From: Hyphomicrobiales bacterium
GTDB taxonomy: Bacteria > Pseudomonadota > Alphaproteobacteria > Rhizobiales > Rhizobiaceae
Assembly (NCBI GenBank): GCA_900472485.1
Contig: UCII01000036.1
Span: 1 to 64,000 of the forward strand
DNA: 64,000 nucleotides
Reading direction: 5' to 3'
The position numbers and the translations under genes were made by a program. The notes under the pieces are model-generated. The model searched no databases. It worked only from the letters and a program-made list of their open reading frames with translations, and had not been told where the DNA came from. This document shows, in pieces, positions 53,437 through 63,036 of the stretch (position 1 is its first letter; every line of letters starts with the position of its first letter).

Positions 53437-53552
53437 GGGTCAGGGATCGCGGAACGCGACCGCCAACGGCGGCGAGTGGGGGTGCCGATTTTGTCGGAGC
53501 GCAGGGAACCGGAGTGCAGGCAAAATTGGGGGCACCGCTCGTCCTTGAGGCC
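53437..53552 (-). promoter_or_regulatory. Leader element C (structured repeat family)
   Basis: TCGCG-GAA-CGCGA, CCGCCAACGGCGG, and the long stem CCGATTTTG with CAAAATTGG. Stands 58 bases upstream of the split small gene. Confidence 0.7.
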
Positions 53553-53778
53553 GCCATGCGCCCATGGCATCCTCGGACCGACTGAGCAGACATTTCCTCT
53601 CCGTATCGCACCCGAACACGAGGACGGGTTCGATGCCCGTCTTCGGGTTATCTCACACCCGACCACGAGAATAACTGTGGAGATCCGAGACTTTCCGCGC
53701 CATCTGCCGCAGCGTGTCGATGACAGCTCGGAGCGGTAATGGCAGGGATTCTGCATCTGAAACGATGCGGAGACGAAA

Positions 53779-54057
53779 ATGACCACGACCAACGAAATCG
53801 CCGACAAGATCGCGGCCGAACACAGCCTCACGAAGGCGCAGGCCAAGACAATCGTCGAGGCGGTGATCGCTTCGATCACGGATGCTGCCGTTGCCGGCAA
53901 CGAAACTAGCCTTCCCGGCTTCGGAAAATTCAAGGTCAAGCACACGCCGGAGCGCGAGGCTCGCAACCCTGCGACCGGTGCGACGATCAAGGTTGCCGCG
54001 GCCAAGAAGCTCGCCTTCACGCCCGCCAAGGCTCTTAAGGATGCGCTGAACAAGTAA
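53779..54057 (+). CDS. HU/IHF-family DNA-binding protein
   Basis: 92 residues. Two N-terminal helices (EIADKIAAEHSLTKAQAKTI), LPGFGKFKVKHTPEREARNP (beta arm with the Arg-Asn-Pro tip) and the C-terminal helix. It bends DNA without strong sequence preference; a plasmid-borne histone-like protein. A strong terminator follows. Confidence 0.93.
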   Translation: MTTTNEIADKIAAEHSLTKAQAKTIVEAVIASITDAAVAGNETSLPGFGKFKVKHTPEREARNPATGATIKVAAAKKLAFTPAKALKDALNK

Positions 54058-54075
54058 TCTTGCTAGCCACGCAGA

Positions 54076-54106
54076 AAAATAGCCCGGCGCCGTGCCGGGC
54101 TATTTT
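54076..54106. terminator. Bidirectional terminator
   Basis: AAAATAGCCCGGC, five bases, GCCGGGCTATTTT. It serves both the HU gene and the convergent gene at 54122. Confidence 0.9.
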
Positions 54107-54121
54107 CGTTTTCGGTGTGCG

Positions 54122-54454
54122 TCAGCGGGCGGATGTTCGCTCAAGAACATCCTCGATGATCGAGTCGCTGATCGGGTGATGTGCTTCGCGCGCATGGTCG
54201 TCCAGAAGCTTGTGAAGAATGCCGGATGCCAAGGGTATGAAGTCGAAACGGCGTGCGATTGCTGCGGTCCTGAGTTGCGACAATGATTCGAACTCCCGGA
54301 AGTCCGTACCCAGCCAGAGTTCAAGATCCTCACCTTCGGCATCCGGAAATGCCTGGAGGAAGAAGGTCTGAAGCGGACGGTCATAGCCGATAATGGCATT
54401 CGGGTCGGTGTCGCGGGATGCAGTCCTGGTGACGGTAATTGTGTAGCGGCTCAT
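54122..54454 (-). CDS. 110-aa hypothetical protein
   Basis: MSRYTITVTRTASRDTDPNA, DRPLQTFFLQAF, LELWLGTDFREFESLSQLRT. AAGGAGGCC precedes the ATG. No known domain; common on rhizobial plasmids next to DUF736 genes by my memory, not by search. Confidence 0.7.
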   Translation of the reverse strand: MSRYTITVTRTASRDTDPNAIIGYDRPLQTFFLQAFPDAEGEDLELWLGTDFREFESLSQLRTAAIARRFDFIPLASGILHKLLDDHAREAHHPISDSIIEDVLERTSAR

Positions 54455-54511
54455 GGCGGCCTCCTTTGAAATGGGGAACGCCGGCCCCGATAACGGGACC
54501 GGCGGTCCGGT

Positions 54512-54835
54512 TCAGGCAGGGCTGTTCCAGAGGATGACCTTCTTGCCGGGTTCGCCGCCGGGTGCCGGTGCGACGTTGCCGAAGATCACGCCGATCTCGG
54601 GTGCCTCGATTTTCGTGGAGATGTATTCCTCGCCAGTCTGGCGGGAGATGCGGTTCCAGCCTGCGCCGATCTCAAAGCCGGTCTTACGGTGGATGATGCG
54701 GTAGTCCGGGGCTTCTTCGCTCGCCTTGCTGGCGTTCGGGACGAGGGCGATCGGGGCGTTGACCCGGATGGTGGCGAAGACGCCTTCAAGAGTGCCGTCG
54801 GTCTTTTCGGTGAGGGTTGCGATCGTGGTAGCCAT
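54512..54835 (-). CDS. DUF736 protein
   Basis: 107 residues, MATTIATLTEKTDGTLEGVF, then VNAPIALVPNASKASEEAPD, YRIIHRKTGFEIGAGWNRIS. DUF736 proteins are single-domain and frequent on alphaproteobacterial plasmids; function unknown. Confidence 0.88.
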   Translation of the reverse strand: MATTIATLTEKTDGTLEGVFATIRVNAPIALVPNASKASEEAPDYRIIHRKTGFEIGAGWNRISRQTGEEYISTKIEAPEIGVIFGNVAPAPGGEPGKKVILWNSPA

Positions 54836-55438
54836 GGGATTGTCTCCTTCGTTGCATCGGGACCATTCCCGATGGCGCCCGAAGAAGGGGCCGCGCCGCA
54901 GGCGTCACCGAAGCTTAAGCGGAAGGGAACCCCCTTGCGGGGTTGACGCTGATCGCGGCCGGTCCCTTAGAAAGGCGACATAGAGAACGGGAATGGTCCT
55001 TGATTGCGACGTCAGCAGGAGACCTTGCCTTGGCCGCCCTTTGCGCACCCGCCAAGAGCCGCGCTCGTGACATGCGTCGGTGGTGTTCGGGGTCAATGGG
55101 CGGTAGCCGGCAACCAGTCGCGGTGTGAGAGGTCAGCACCATGCACTCCCATCCCCGTGATCAGAGACGGCTTCGATTGGCGTGACGCTCGAACCGTCGG
55201 CTTCCCCTGACGCGACTGCAGTTCTGCGGCGCACGATCGCGTGACAGACGTGATTTCAAGGGATGTCGCCTAAAACGCGACGATGAGCGGCATCGAGGAA
55301 CGGCTGGCGATGGCCGCCAATTACGCAAACGTGACCGCATCGATTCGATAGGGCCAGGGATCCGCCATGGCGAGGACGCGTTCGGAAGAGCGGCGGGGAT
55401 CAAGAAAGGGAAGAAGCCGCATGAAGTAGCGGCAAGCC
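54836..55438. other. Long leader / gene-free stretch upstream of DUF736
   Basis: About 600 bases. The frames at 54905-55210 overlap one another on both strands and have no features. The DUF736 promoter should lie here. GGGACC...GGTCCC-like short repeats are present but no clear regulatory element. Confidence 0.4.
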
Positions 55439-55858
55439 TTAGTCGAGCCGGTTGACCCGGCCGGTTCGGTCGCGCGCCTCGGCAAACAGTCTGGCGATCT
55501 TCACCATGAAGGATTTGCTGAAGCGGCCGAGGATGGCCTGGTCGGGCTCGATGTACCAGGAGCGTTCGACGATATCGTAATTGTATTCGTCGACCATGAT
55601 CCAGCACCGCTTCAGATCGCTCAAGCCCGCGCGCTTGCGCTCGATCTCCGGTATCTCCAGCGCGATGCGACCTGTCTGCGGCGGCTGCGTGGTGATGGCG
55701 AGAAGGGCCAAATGGGTATTTCCGTCGCCGGCGCTTCGGATGGCGATGACGACGCAAACCGGGCGCTGCTTACGGCCCTCGGTCTCGCCGCGCTGCTGCT
55801 GCCAAGCCCAAAGGTAAGGATAGGAGATCACCTCACCGGGGCGGAATTCATGGCTCAT
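55439..55858 (-). CDS. Possible PemK/MazF-like toxin
   Basis: 139 residues from an ATG at 55858 that lies inside the end of the antitoxin gene. MSHEFRPGEVISYPYLWAWQ, RKQRPVCVVIAIRS, and HLALLAITTQPPQTGRIALE resemble the SH3-like MazF/PemK core (GDIV.Y...KxRP.vv...). The position behind a Phd-like gene supports a toxin role; the family call is not certain. Confidence 0.65.
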   Translation of the reverse strand: MSHEFRPGEVISYPYLWAWQQQRGETEGRKQRPVCVVIAIRSAGDGNTHLALLAITTQPPQTGRIALEIPEIERKRAGLSDLKRCWIMVDEYNYDIVERSWYIEPDQAILGRFSKSFMVKIARLFAEARDRTGRVNRLD

Positions 55859-56108
55859 TGTCGTAGCCTTCACCGCGCGCCAGCTGATCGAGCGCCTCGT
55901 CGAACAGTGCTGCATGCTCGCCGGGCATTTCCGAGATATGATAGGCACGGCGGGGGTCGCCGCCCGAGCGCATGCGCTCATAGTGCTCGTAGCTCATCAG
56001 CACGAAACGCGGCTTCTTGTGCCGGGTGAGCATTACCGGCTCGCGGCTCGCCGCATCGGTGATATCGCCAATTTGTTTATTCAAGTCGCCTGTCGTGAAC
56101 TGCTTCAT
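55848..56108 (-). CDS. Phd/YefM-type antitoxin
   Basis: 86 residues from the ATG at 56108 with GGAGA upstream. MKQFTTGDLNKQIGDITDAA, REPVMLTRHKKPRFVLMSYE, HYERM are the Phd/YefM fold; the acidic tail neutralises the toxin. Overlaps the toxin by 11 bases. Expected to repress its own promoter. Confidence 0.85.
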   Translation of the reverse strand: MKQFTTGDLNKQIGDITDAASREPVMLTRHKKPRFVLMSYEHYERMRSGGDPRRAYHISEMPGEHAALFDEALDQLARGEGYDNEP

Positions 56109-56143
56109 GGCTATAGTCTCCGGTACGGTTTCCATATAACATA

Positions 56144-56176
56144 GTTTTTCCATGTTTTCCATGTTTTCAGGAAAAC
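56144..56176 (-). promoter_or_regulatory. Likely operator of the toxin-antitoxin pair
   Basis: TTTTCCATG occurs twice in tandem, followed by the near-palindrome GTTTTCAGGAAAAC. It lies 36 bases upstream of the antitoxin start, in the place where Phd-type antitoxins bind. Confidence 0.5.
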
Positions 56177-56181
56177 GGCGC

Positions 56182-57123
56182 TCACGCGCCGTCTCCTGAT
56201 GCCTGCCAGACCGGGATGCCGAGGCGACGCGCCTTGTCGGCAAGATTGCCGGTGATGCCGTTTCCGGGAAAAGCGATCAATCCGGCGGGCATGACCGAGA
56301 GCATGTCGTCATTGCGCCTGAACGGCGCGGCCTTCGCATGCTTCGTCCAGTTGGGCTTGAAGGTGATCTGCGTCACCTTACGGGCTTCAGCCCAGCAGGC
56401 GGCGATCCGTTCGGCGCCTTTCGGCGAGCCGCCGTGCAACAGCACCATGTCGGGATGCTTGGCATGTGCCTGATCGAGCTTGGCCCAAATCCGCTCATGA
56501 TCGTTGTAGTCCATACCGCCGGAAAACGCGATCTTGGTGCCGGCTGGGATCAGCACCTCGGTTTCGGCGCGCCGGCGAGCTGAGAGGAAGTCCCGGCTAT
56601 CGATCATCGCCGCGGTCATATTGGCGTGGTTGACCTTGGAACCGGTGCGCGGCCGCCAGGACGAACCGGTTTGCGCTTCGAACAGATCGGCCGCATAGTC
56701 GCACATGAACTCGAAGGCGTTGCGCCGCTCAAGCAATGTGATGCCCTCCGCGATAAGACGTTCGAGCTCGACGCTCTTCACCTCCGAGCCGTCCTGTTCA
56801 CGCTGGCCGGTGCGCTGCACCTCCTCGTTGCGATCGAGCTCGCGTTGGATGCGCTCGCCGGCGCGATGGAAGAGATTGGGGATCGACCAGAACAGGTCTT
56901 CGAGATCGGGCTCCAGCCGGGTGTCCCCGAGCATCTCGGCGAAGGCGTCGAAGATCGTGGCGATCGAGGACTGGACCTGCGGCTCCTCCGGCAATGGCCG
57001 CGGATCGGGCTCATCCTGGAAGGGGCGATAGCCCAAGATTTGCATCTCGTAGATGAAGCGGTCGGTCGGGGAGGACGCGTGGTGGGGCTCGAAGCCGTCG
57101 TCGGGGTGAAGGATCAGGTCCAT
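56182..57123 (-). CDS. DUF2493 protein (SLOG/YAcAr-like fold)
   Basis: 313 residues from the ATG at 57123 (GGAGA upstream); the frame open to 57384 is not coding. N-terminal half unique and acidic; C-terminal DUF2493 domain at ~190-305: KIAFSGGMDYNDHERIWAKL, DMVLLHGGSPKGAERIAACW, LIAFPGNGITGNLADKARRL. This fold binds nucleotides or nucleotide-like ligands. Part of the plasmid island with the Toprim and helicase genes. Confidence 0.85.
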   Translation of the reverse strand: MDLILHPDDGFEPHHASSPTDRFIYEMQILGYRPFQDEPDPRPLPEEPQVQSSIATIFDAFAEMLGDTRLEPDLEDLFWSIPNLFHRAGERIQRELDRNEEVQRTGQREQDGSEVKSVELERLIAEGITLLERRNAFEFMCDYAADLFEAQTGSSWRPRTGSKVNHANMTAAMIDSRDFLSARRRAETEVLIPAGTKIAFSGGMDYNDHERIWAKLDQAHAKHPDMVLLHGGSPKGAERIAACWAEARKVTQITFKPNWTKHAKAAPFRRNDDMLSVMPAGLIAFPGNGITGNLADKARRLGIPVWQASGDGA

Positions 57124-57450
57124 GATGGTCTCCGTCGGTTTGGGCCGCGCCTCTCGCGGCCTGACGGCGAACCCGGTCACGCGGGCCGAGGCCGGAACCG
57201 CAAGCGGAGCGCAGCGGCCCAGCGAAGCGCCGGGCGGCGGAGGGAGGGTTTCTTGGTCCGCGAGGAATGAAGGACCGCGACCGCGGTCTGGCAGGGGAAG
57301 AAACCCGACTGACCCGCTGAAGGGCCGGAGGCCCGCGTGGTAAGGGTCGCTTCCCGGCAGGCCCGCGGGCGCGCGCTCATCCATGAGACCAGTGGACCAG
57401 CCTTCGCCAATGCCGCCGCCGCCCCCTCCCTCAAACCTCTGCGCCCGGCT
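57124..57450. other. Intergenic leader of the DUF2493 gene
   Basis: About 330 bases, GC-rich, with several short inverted repeats (CCGCGACCGCGG and others). No gene supported. Confidence 0.4.
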
Positions 57451-58500
57451 TCAGGCGGGCAGGAATGCTATCGCGTCTTCCGGGATGAGTTGCGCCATGA
57501 GGCCGGCGGTCAGGCGGTCCGGCCCCAGCCAGCGAAGATCCTCATTGAAGTCGCCGAGCTCAGGTGACAGCACCAGCGGCAGGATCCCGGATTCCTGGGC
57601 CCTGCGGCTCAGTCCCTCGATCCCGTGGCGGCCTGCGGCATCCGCGTCGGCTGCAATGTAGAGGCGCCGGCATCCAGGTGGGAAGTTGAAGGCCGCCAGA
57701 TGATTGGCCGTCAAAGCGGCGACCATCGGCATGCCGGGCATCACATGCGACAGCGACAGCATGGTTTCGAGGCCCTCGCCTGCCGCCATCACCGGGACAG
57801 GTGCATTGACCGGAAAGCCGAAGCGGACGCCATTCCCGACGAGCCCGCCGAGCGCGCGGCGGGGACCGTCTACCTTGGCCTTGCCGACGCTGTCCGGGTG
57901 GAGGTCTGAAGACAAATAGGTGCGATGAACGCCGGTAATCGCTCCGTCCACATCGGTGACGGCTGCAATCAGTGCCGGATAGCCTATCGTCCGGCCGGTG
58001 ACGAGATCACGATAGTAGCAGGACGGATGGAAGCGGAGCGCTGTGTGCGCGGATGCCCGCAGGATGCCGCGCTCGCGCAAGTATGCGTCTGCTAGAGTGC
58101 CGGCCAGCGGTACGGTCATCCGAAACAGGCGGCGCGCCCGTTCCGCGGCCGGCCTGTCGACAGGGCGATTGTCATCGCCGTAAGCCTTACTTGACCACAT
58201 AGGCGCGGGTTTCGACAGGCTCAGGAAATGACGCGCCTCCTCGGCGACATCGCGGAAGTCGACGAGGCCACAGGTCTCGCGGACGAGATCCAGGAGATCG
58301 CCGAACTGGCCGGTCGCCGCATCCGTCCATCGGCCGGCCCGCGGGCCGGCCAGACGCACGTAAAGAGAGCGGCCCTTGCTGTTGGCGACGTCGCCGACCA
58401 GCCAGTAGTTGCCGGCACGGCGGCCGGCGGAGAGATAGCGACGGCAGACCGCTTCCGCGTTTTCCGCGAGACGGCCCGCAAGATCCGAGGCGGAGAGCAT
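57451..58500 (-). CDS. Toprim-domain protein (DUF7146 type)
   Basis: 349 residues from the ATG at 58500, which follows GGGAGG; a start at 58533 would overlap the next gene. N-terminal zinc-free primase-like part (YWLVGDVANSKGRSLYVRLA), then Toprim: VMAAGEGLETMLSLS with the catalytic Glu and RRLYIAADADAAGRHGI with the DxD. Probably a plasmid primase-like enzyme. Likely cotranscribed with the giant gene upstream. Confidence 0.85.
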   Translation of the reverse strand: MLSASDLAGRLAENAEAVCRRYLSAGRRAGNYWLVGDVANSKGRSLYVRLAGPRAGRWTDAATGQFGDLLDLVRETCGLVDFRDVAEEARHFLSLSKPAPMWSSKAYGDDNRPVDRPAAERARRLFRMTVPLAGTLADAYLRERGILRASAHTALRFHPSCYYRDLVTGRTIGYPALIAAVTDVDGAITGVHRTYLSSDLHPDSVGKAKVDGPRRALGGLVGNGVRFGFPVNAPVPVMAAGEGLETMLSLSHVMPGMPMVAALTANHLAAFNFPPGCRRLYIAADADAAGRHGIEGLSRRAQESGILPLVLSPELGDFNEDLRWLGPDRLTAGLMAQLIPEDAIAFLPA

Positions 58501-58513
58501 GGGCAGACCTCCC

Positions 58514-61500
58514 TCATGACCGGCGCGCGACATCGACCAGGCGATGACGCTGCATCAGCTTCGACAGGATCTGCGGCCCCTCATCTGTGACAGGCACGAA
58601 GAAACGCAGCTTCCAATTGGTCATCTCGGAGAACAGGCCGATTGAGCGCAGCCAGTCGCGCATCCCGTCGGTGAAGCCGGTCAGTTCGATGCGGTAGTCG
58701 TTCATGACGCGCACCCGGCGGAGCGTCACGTCACCGGCAAGCCCGATGATCGAGCATCCCTCAATAAGCCCTGCCCAAGCCTCTTCTGGCGCCATCACGA
58801 CAGTCTGGTCGATCCCCAAATTGCGGCAAAGCCCGGTAAGACGATCGGGAGCGATGACACGGCCGACGATCCGCTCGCCGTCATCTGTCTGCAGACGCCG
58901 CACGCGGCAAAAGTCCTGGGGCAGCAATTTCCAGATCGGCAGCAACAACCCGCTGACGATATGCATCGTCGAGGTCGAGAATTCCGGCACCGCAGCCACC
59001 TCGGCATCCCAGGCATCTGAGAAGACCTTTTCGTCGGCTTCTTCCCAGCTCGTCTCTTCGAGCTGCCGGACTTCGAAGCGGAGCTCATCCATCGGCCGGA
59101 TCAGCGACACGCGCGGCTGAATAGAGCCGTCGTCCAGCATGATCGAGCGGGTCGGGACCATCACCGCCGGCCGGCCCGACTTGCTGTTGATCATCAGCTT
59201 TGCGCGTGGATCCTGCTGCACAAGGCTCTGAACCTCCTCGAGCTGCATCGGCGCGTTGCGATCCCTCCGTTCGACGGTCAAGAGGTGCGATTGCGCGCCG
59301 GTGACGGGATGGGTGTAGATCAGCCGGCGCTCGGTGACCGTCATGCTGTCGGCGATGATCGTCTCCAGGCCCGTGTCATAGATGCCGGCGGCAATCGCAC
59401 CCTCGATACGAGCGGCCAACAGTTGCTCGAAGGCCTCGAAGAGCACGTTCTGCATGGCAATCGTCAGCGCCAGCATACGGTTCAGGAACGTCTGGATCGG
59501 CGGCAGCTCGTCCTTCAATCCGCCCTCGTCCGATGTCAGCGTGAGGCCAGTGATGCTTTCGAACTTGTCTAGCGAGCAGCTTTCGATCCTGCCGGCATGC
59601 AGCAGTCCGTAGAACTGCCGCAGCGCGTCGCGGGCATATTGCGATTCGAGGTTGTCCTCGGACCGGAACATGCCCTGGCCGCCGGTCTGGCGCTGACCGC
59701 GTGTGATAGCGCCAAGCGTGTCGAGACGCCGGGCAATGGTCGAGAGGAAACGTCGTTCGGCCTTGACGTTGGTGGCGATCATCCGAAACCGCGGGGGCTG
59801 TTTCTGGTTGGTTCGATGGCTGCGCCCAAGCCCCTGGATCGCCACGTCGGCGCGCCAGCCCGCTTCCAGGAGGTTATGAAGTCGCAGGCGCTGATTTTTG
59901 GCGGCGAGATCAGCGTGGTAGGATCTGCCTGTCCCGCCGGCGTCGCTGAAGACGAGAATGCCTTTCTCGTCGTCCATGAAGGCGCGGGCCTCATCGAGAT
60001 TGGCGCTGCCCGGCCGGTTCTGCACGGCATAGCGGGCGATGGAGGCGCTGTCCTCCCGGCGAACGACGCGGCGGGAGCGACCGGTGATCTCGGCGACCTT
60101 GCTGATGCCGAAATGCTGGACGATCTGGTCGAAAGCGGTCGGGATCGCCGGCAGGCTGCCCAGCGTCTCGACCAGTTCGTCGCGACGCCGTTCCGCCTCC
60201 CGGCAAATGACAGGGTTGCCATTCGCGTCATGAACCGGCCGGGAACTCAGATTGCCATCAGCATCGGAAAATTCCTCGAAGAGCTGCACCGGGAAGGAGT
60301 GCATCAGGTAGTCGATGACGTATTCCCGCGGCGTCACGTCGACCTGCAGATCGCCCCATTCCTCGGTCGGGATCTGTGCCAGCCGGCGCTCTGTCAGCGC
60401 CGCCCCCGTCGAGACGAGCTGGACGATCGCAGCATGACCTTCGTTCAAATCTGCAGCGGTCGCTTTGAGGAGGGCCGGCGTCTTCATCGAGGTCAGAAGA
60501 TGGTTGAAGAACCGCTGCTTCGAGCTTTCGAAGGCCGAGCGCGCGGCCGCCTTGGCGTTTTTGTTGAGTGTCCCGGACTTCCCAGTGATACCCGAGGCCT
60601 CCATGGCAGCGTCGAGATGGTTGTGGATGACCTGGAAGGCCTCGGCATAGGCGTCGTAGATGCGGACCTGTTCCTCGGTCAGTTCGTGTTCGAGGATTTC
60701 GTATTCAACGCCTTCGAAGGAGAGCGAGCGCGAGGCATAGAGGCCCATGGCCTTGAGGTCGCGCGCCAGTACTTCCATCGCCGCTACGCCACCATCTTCG
60801 ACCGCGGCAATGAACTCGGAACGGGTCGGAAAGGGAAAGTCGTTGCCGCCCCACAGGCCGAGGCGCTCGGCATAGGCGAGCGACTCCACTTCCGAGGCGC
60901 CGGTCGCCGAGACATAGACGACGCGAGCGTCCGGAAGCGCGCGCTGCAGGCGGAGCCCCGCCCTGCCCTGCTGCGACGCGGCTTTGTCGCCGCGCTCGGT
61001 CTTGCCGCCAGCGGCATTGGCCATGGCATGGCCTTCATCGAAAATGATAACGCCATCGAAGTCGGCGCCGAGCCAGTCAACGATCTGCTGTACGCGCGAT
61101 CGTCTGCCCTCGCGCTCATCCGTACGCAGCGTGGCAAAGGTGGTGAAGAGGATGCCTTCCTCCAGCTTGATCGGCTTTCCCTGCCGGAAGCGGGAGAGCG
61201 GCGTCACCAGTAGCTTCTCCTGCCCGAGCGCGCTCCAGTCGCGTTGGGCGTCCTCGATCAGCTTGTCAGATTTGGAGATCCAGACATGCCGACGGCGACC
61301 CTTCAGCCAGTTGTCGAGAACAATGCCGGCAGCCTGGCGACCTTTGCCGGCGCCTGTTCCGTCGCCGAGAAACCAGCCGCGACGGAAGCGGACGGCATGT
61401 TCTGCATCCGATGCGACGGCTTTGAGATTGTCGAAGGAGGCGTCGACGCTCCAGTGTCCGGCGAGATAGCCGGAATGAGCTTCGCCCGCATAGACAACGC

Positions 61501-62905
61501 TTTCGAGCTGGGCGTCGGAAAGATCCCCGCTGGTGGCGACGTGCCTCGGCAGGTGCGGGCGATAACTTGGCTTCGGCGGCGCGACGGATGCCATGGCAAC
61601 AGATTCGACCAGCCTGTCGGGATGCGGTTTTGCATCGGGTATGTGGATCGACTGGAGGCGATATGATTCGTAGATGCCGTCAGCAGCGTTGGCCTCATCC
61701 TTCGGCTGAGCGTCTCGGATCTCATAGGAGAGTTCGATGATTTCATCGTCGACCGATATGGGACGCACCGCTGCTGCAGGCCGAACGTGTCCCCCAACCG
61801 CATGGCGATGCGACGTGGCGCTTGCTGCTGGACGCATTGTGTCCGCGCGCAGGATACCGCTGCGGGGTGCGCCAAAGGAACTCGGCGTCCTCAGGCGCGC
61901 GCGTGTTGGAAGGTCACTGATCCAGTTAAGCAGTGTTTCCAGATCCTGCGCAGTGCCCTTGGACGGAGCGAGCCGCGCCGGATCCTCTGCCGGCGTCTTG
62001 TCGATGACGATCAGGCGCGTTTCCATCGTCGTGCCATGACGGGCGTAGATGCTGCCGTCGATCGCCCCGGTGAACAGCACCGTGCCCTGGCTCTGGAGGC
62101 GAACGAAAGCATCGCGCCATACCGAATTGTCGGGGGAAAGACTGGACCCCGTGATCGCGACCAACCGACCGCCGGGGGCAAGGCGCGCGAAGGCGGATGT
62201 GAGATGCCGCCAGGCAGCATCTGTGACGCGGCCTTCGACATGAACACCGGCGGAGAATGGCGGGTTCATCAGCACCACGGTCGGCCGAATGGAAGGGTCG
62301 AGGTAATCGTCGATATGCGCGGCATCGTGCTGCGATATCACAACGGCGGGGAAAAGCCCCTCCAGCAGCGAGCCCCGGACAGCCGCATATTCGTTGAGCA
62401 CCAGGCGCGCGCCCGCAAGCTCCGCAAAGATCGCCATAAGGCCGGTTCCAGCCGACGGTTCGAGGGCCATGTCACCGGCCGTAATGCCAGCAGCACGGGA
62501 AGCGACATAGGCAAGCGGGATAGGAGTCGAGAATTGCTGCATTGCCTGGCTCTCATCGGACCGTCGGCTATGGGTCGGCACGAGGTTCGCCAATTTCGTC
62601 AGCATCGCGAGCGTCGATCGAGGCGACTGGCCCCGGGAGACAATTGAGCGGAACTTGCGCAGGAACAGGACCTGGGCGGCCTCTGTTGCTTCATAGGCAT
62701 CCTTCCAAAGCCAAAGGCCCTCGGCGTCGCTGCTGCCTCCGGACATCACCGTCATGATTTGCCGAAGGTCACCCGCAGTGACGCCTTTACCATGCTCCAG
62801 AAGCGACGTGACTTGTTCGGCAGCCTTGAGGAGTACCTCAGCGCCGGTTTTAGTCTCAGGACGCGGAGAGGCGGAAACGGTTTGAGGTTGTGAGATGATA
62901 TTCAT
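58514..62905 (-). CDS. Strawberry-notch-type methyltransferase-helicase
   Basis: 1463 residues from the ATG at 62905 (GGAGC upstream; the frame goes to 62989). SAM-binding motif LEPSAGTGLMAIF at ~148-160 and catalytic VVLMNPPFSAG at ~210-220 make an adenine-type N6 methyltransferase fold. Then a helicase: Walker A LGDGTGAGKGRQ (~513-524), DEGH (623-626), VYVSATGASEVE, and the strawberry-notch C-terminal domain with IQGLGRSHRTNQKQPPRF. It modifies or unwinds DNA, perhaps in plasmid transfer or defence; no partner is proven. Confidence 0.9.
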   Translation of the reverse strand: MNIISQPQTVSASPRPETKTGAEVLLKAAEQVTSLLEHGKGVTAGDLRQIMTVMSGGSSDAEGLWLWKDAYEATEAAQVLFLRKFRSIVSRGQSPRSTLAMLTKLANLVPTHSRRSDESQAMQQFSTPIPLAYVASRAAGITAGDMALEPSAGTGLMAIFAELAGARLVLNEYAAVRGSLLEGLFPAVVISQHDAAHIDDYLDPSIRPTVVLMNPPFSAGVHVEGRVTDAAWRHLTSAFARLAPGGRLVAITGSSLSPDNSVWRDAFVRLQSQGTVLFTGAIDGSIYARHGTTMETRLIVIDKTPAEDPARLAPSKGTAQDLETLLNWISDLPTRARLRTPSSFGAPRSGILRADTMRPAASATSHRHAVGGHVRPAAAVRPISVDDEIIELSYEIRDAQPKDEANAADGIYESYRLQSIHIPDAKPHPDRLVESVAMASVAPPKPSYRPHLPRHVATSGDLSDAQLESVVYAGEAHSGYLAGHWSVDASFDNLKAVASDAEHAVRFRRGWFLGDGTGAGKGRQAAGIVLDNWLKGRRRHVWISKSDKLIEDAQRDWSALGQEKLLVTPLSRFRQGKPIKLEEGILFTTFATLRTDEREGRRSRVQQIVDWLGADFDGVIIFDEGHAMANAAGGKTERGDKAASQQGRAGLRLQRALPDARVVYVSATGASEVESLAYAERLGLWGGNDFPFPTRSEFIAAVEDGGVAAMEVLARDLKAMGLYASRSLSFEGVEYEILEHELTEEQVRIYDAYAEAFQVIHNHLDAAMEASGITGKSGTLNKNAKAAARSAFESSKQRFFNHLLTSMKTPALLKATAADLNEGHAAIVQLVSTGAALTERRLAQIPTEEWGDLQVDVTPREYVIDYLMHSFPVQLFEEFSDADGNLSSRPVHDANGNPVICREAERRRDELVETLGSLPAIPTAFDQIVQHFGISKVAEITGRSRRVVRREDSASIARYAVQNRPGSANLDEARAFMDDEKGILVFSDAGGTGRSYHADLAAKNQRLRLHNLLEAGWRADVAIQGLGRSHRTNQKQPPRFRMIATNVKAERRFLSTIARRLDTLGAITRGQRQTGGQGMFRSEDNLESQYARDALRQFYGLLHAGRIESCSLDKFESITGLTLTSDEGGLKDELPPIQTFLNRMLALTIAMQNVLFEAFEQLLAARIEGAIAAGIYDTGLETIIADSMTVTERRLIYTHPVTGAQSHLLTVERRDRNAPMQLEEVQSLVQQDPRAKLMINSKSGRPAVMVPTRSIMLDDGSIQPRVSLIRPMDELRFEVRQLEETSWEEADEKVFSDAWDAEVAAVPEFSTSTMHIVSGLLLPIWKLLPQDFCRVRRLQTDDGERIVGRVIAPDRLTGLCRNLGIDQTVVMAPEEAWAGLIEGCSIIGLAGDVTLRRVRVMNDYRIELTGFTDGMRDWLRSIGLFSEMTNWKLRFFVPVTDEGPQILSKLMQRHRLVDVARRS

Positions 62906-63036
62906 TGCAGGATGCTCCAAGAGTGAGGAAAGGACAGCGGAGCCCAGCGTCCTGCCGATGGTTCGGAGGAGCGATATCGGGGCAGCCACGGAAGGGTCGG
63001 GGATTGCCGGCCAAAACTGTCGGCGATCATCAGTGC

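Noticed and set aside
55161..55757. 198-residue frame on the minus strand
   Set aside because: Arg/His-rich shadow of the toxin gene in another frame.
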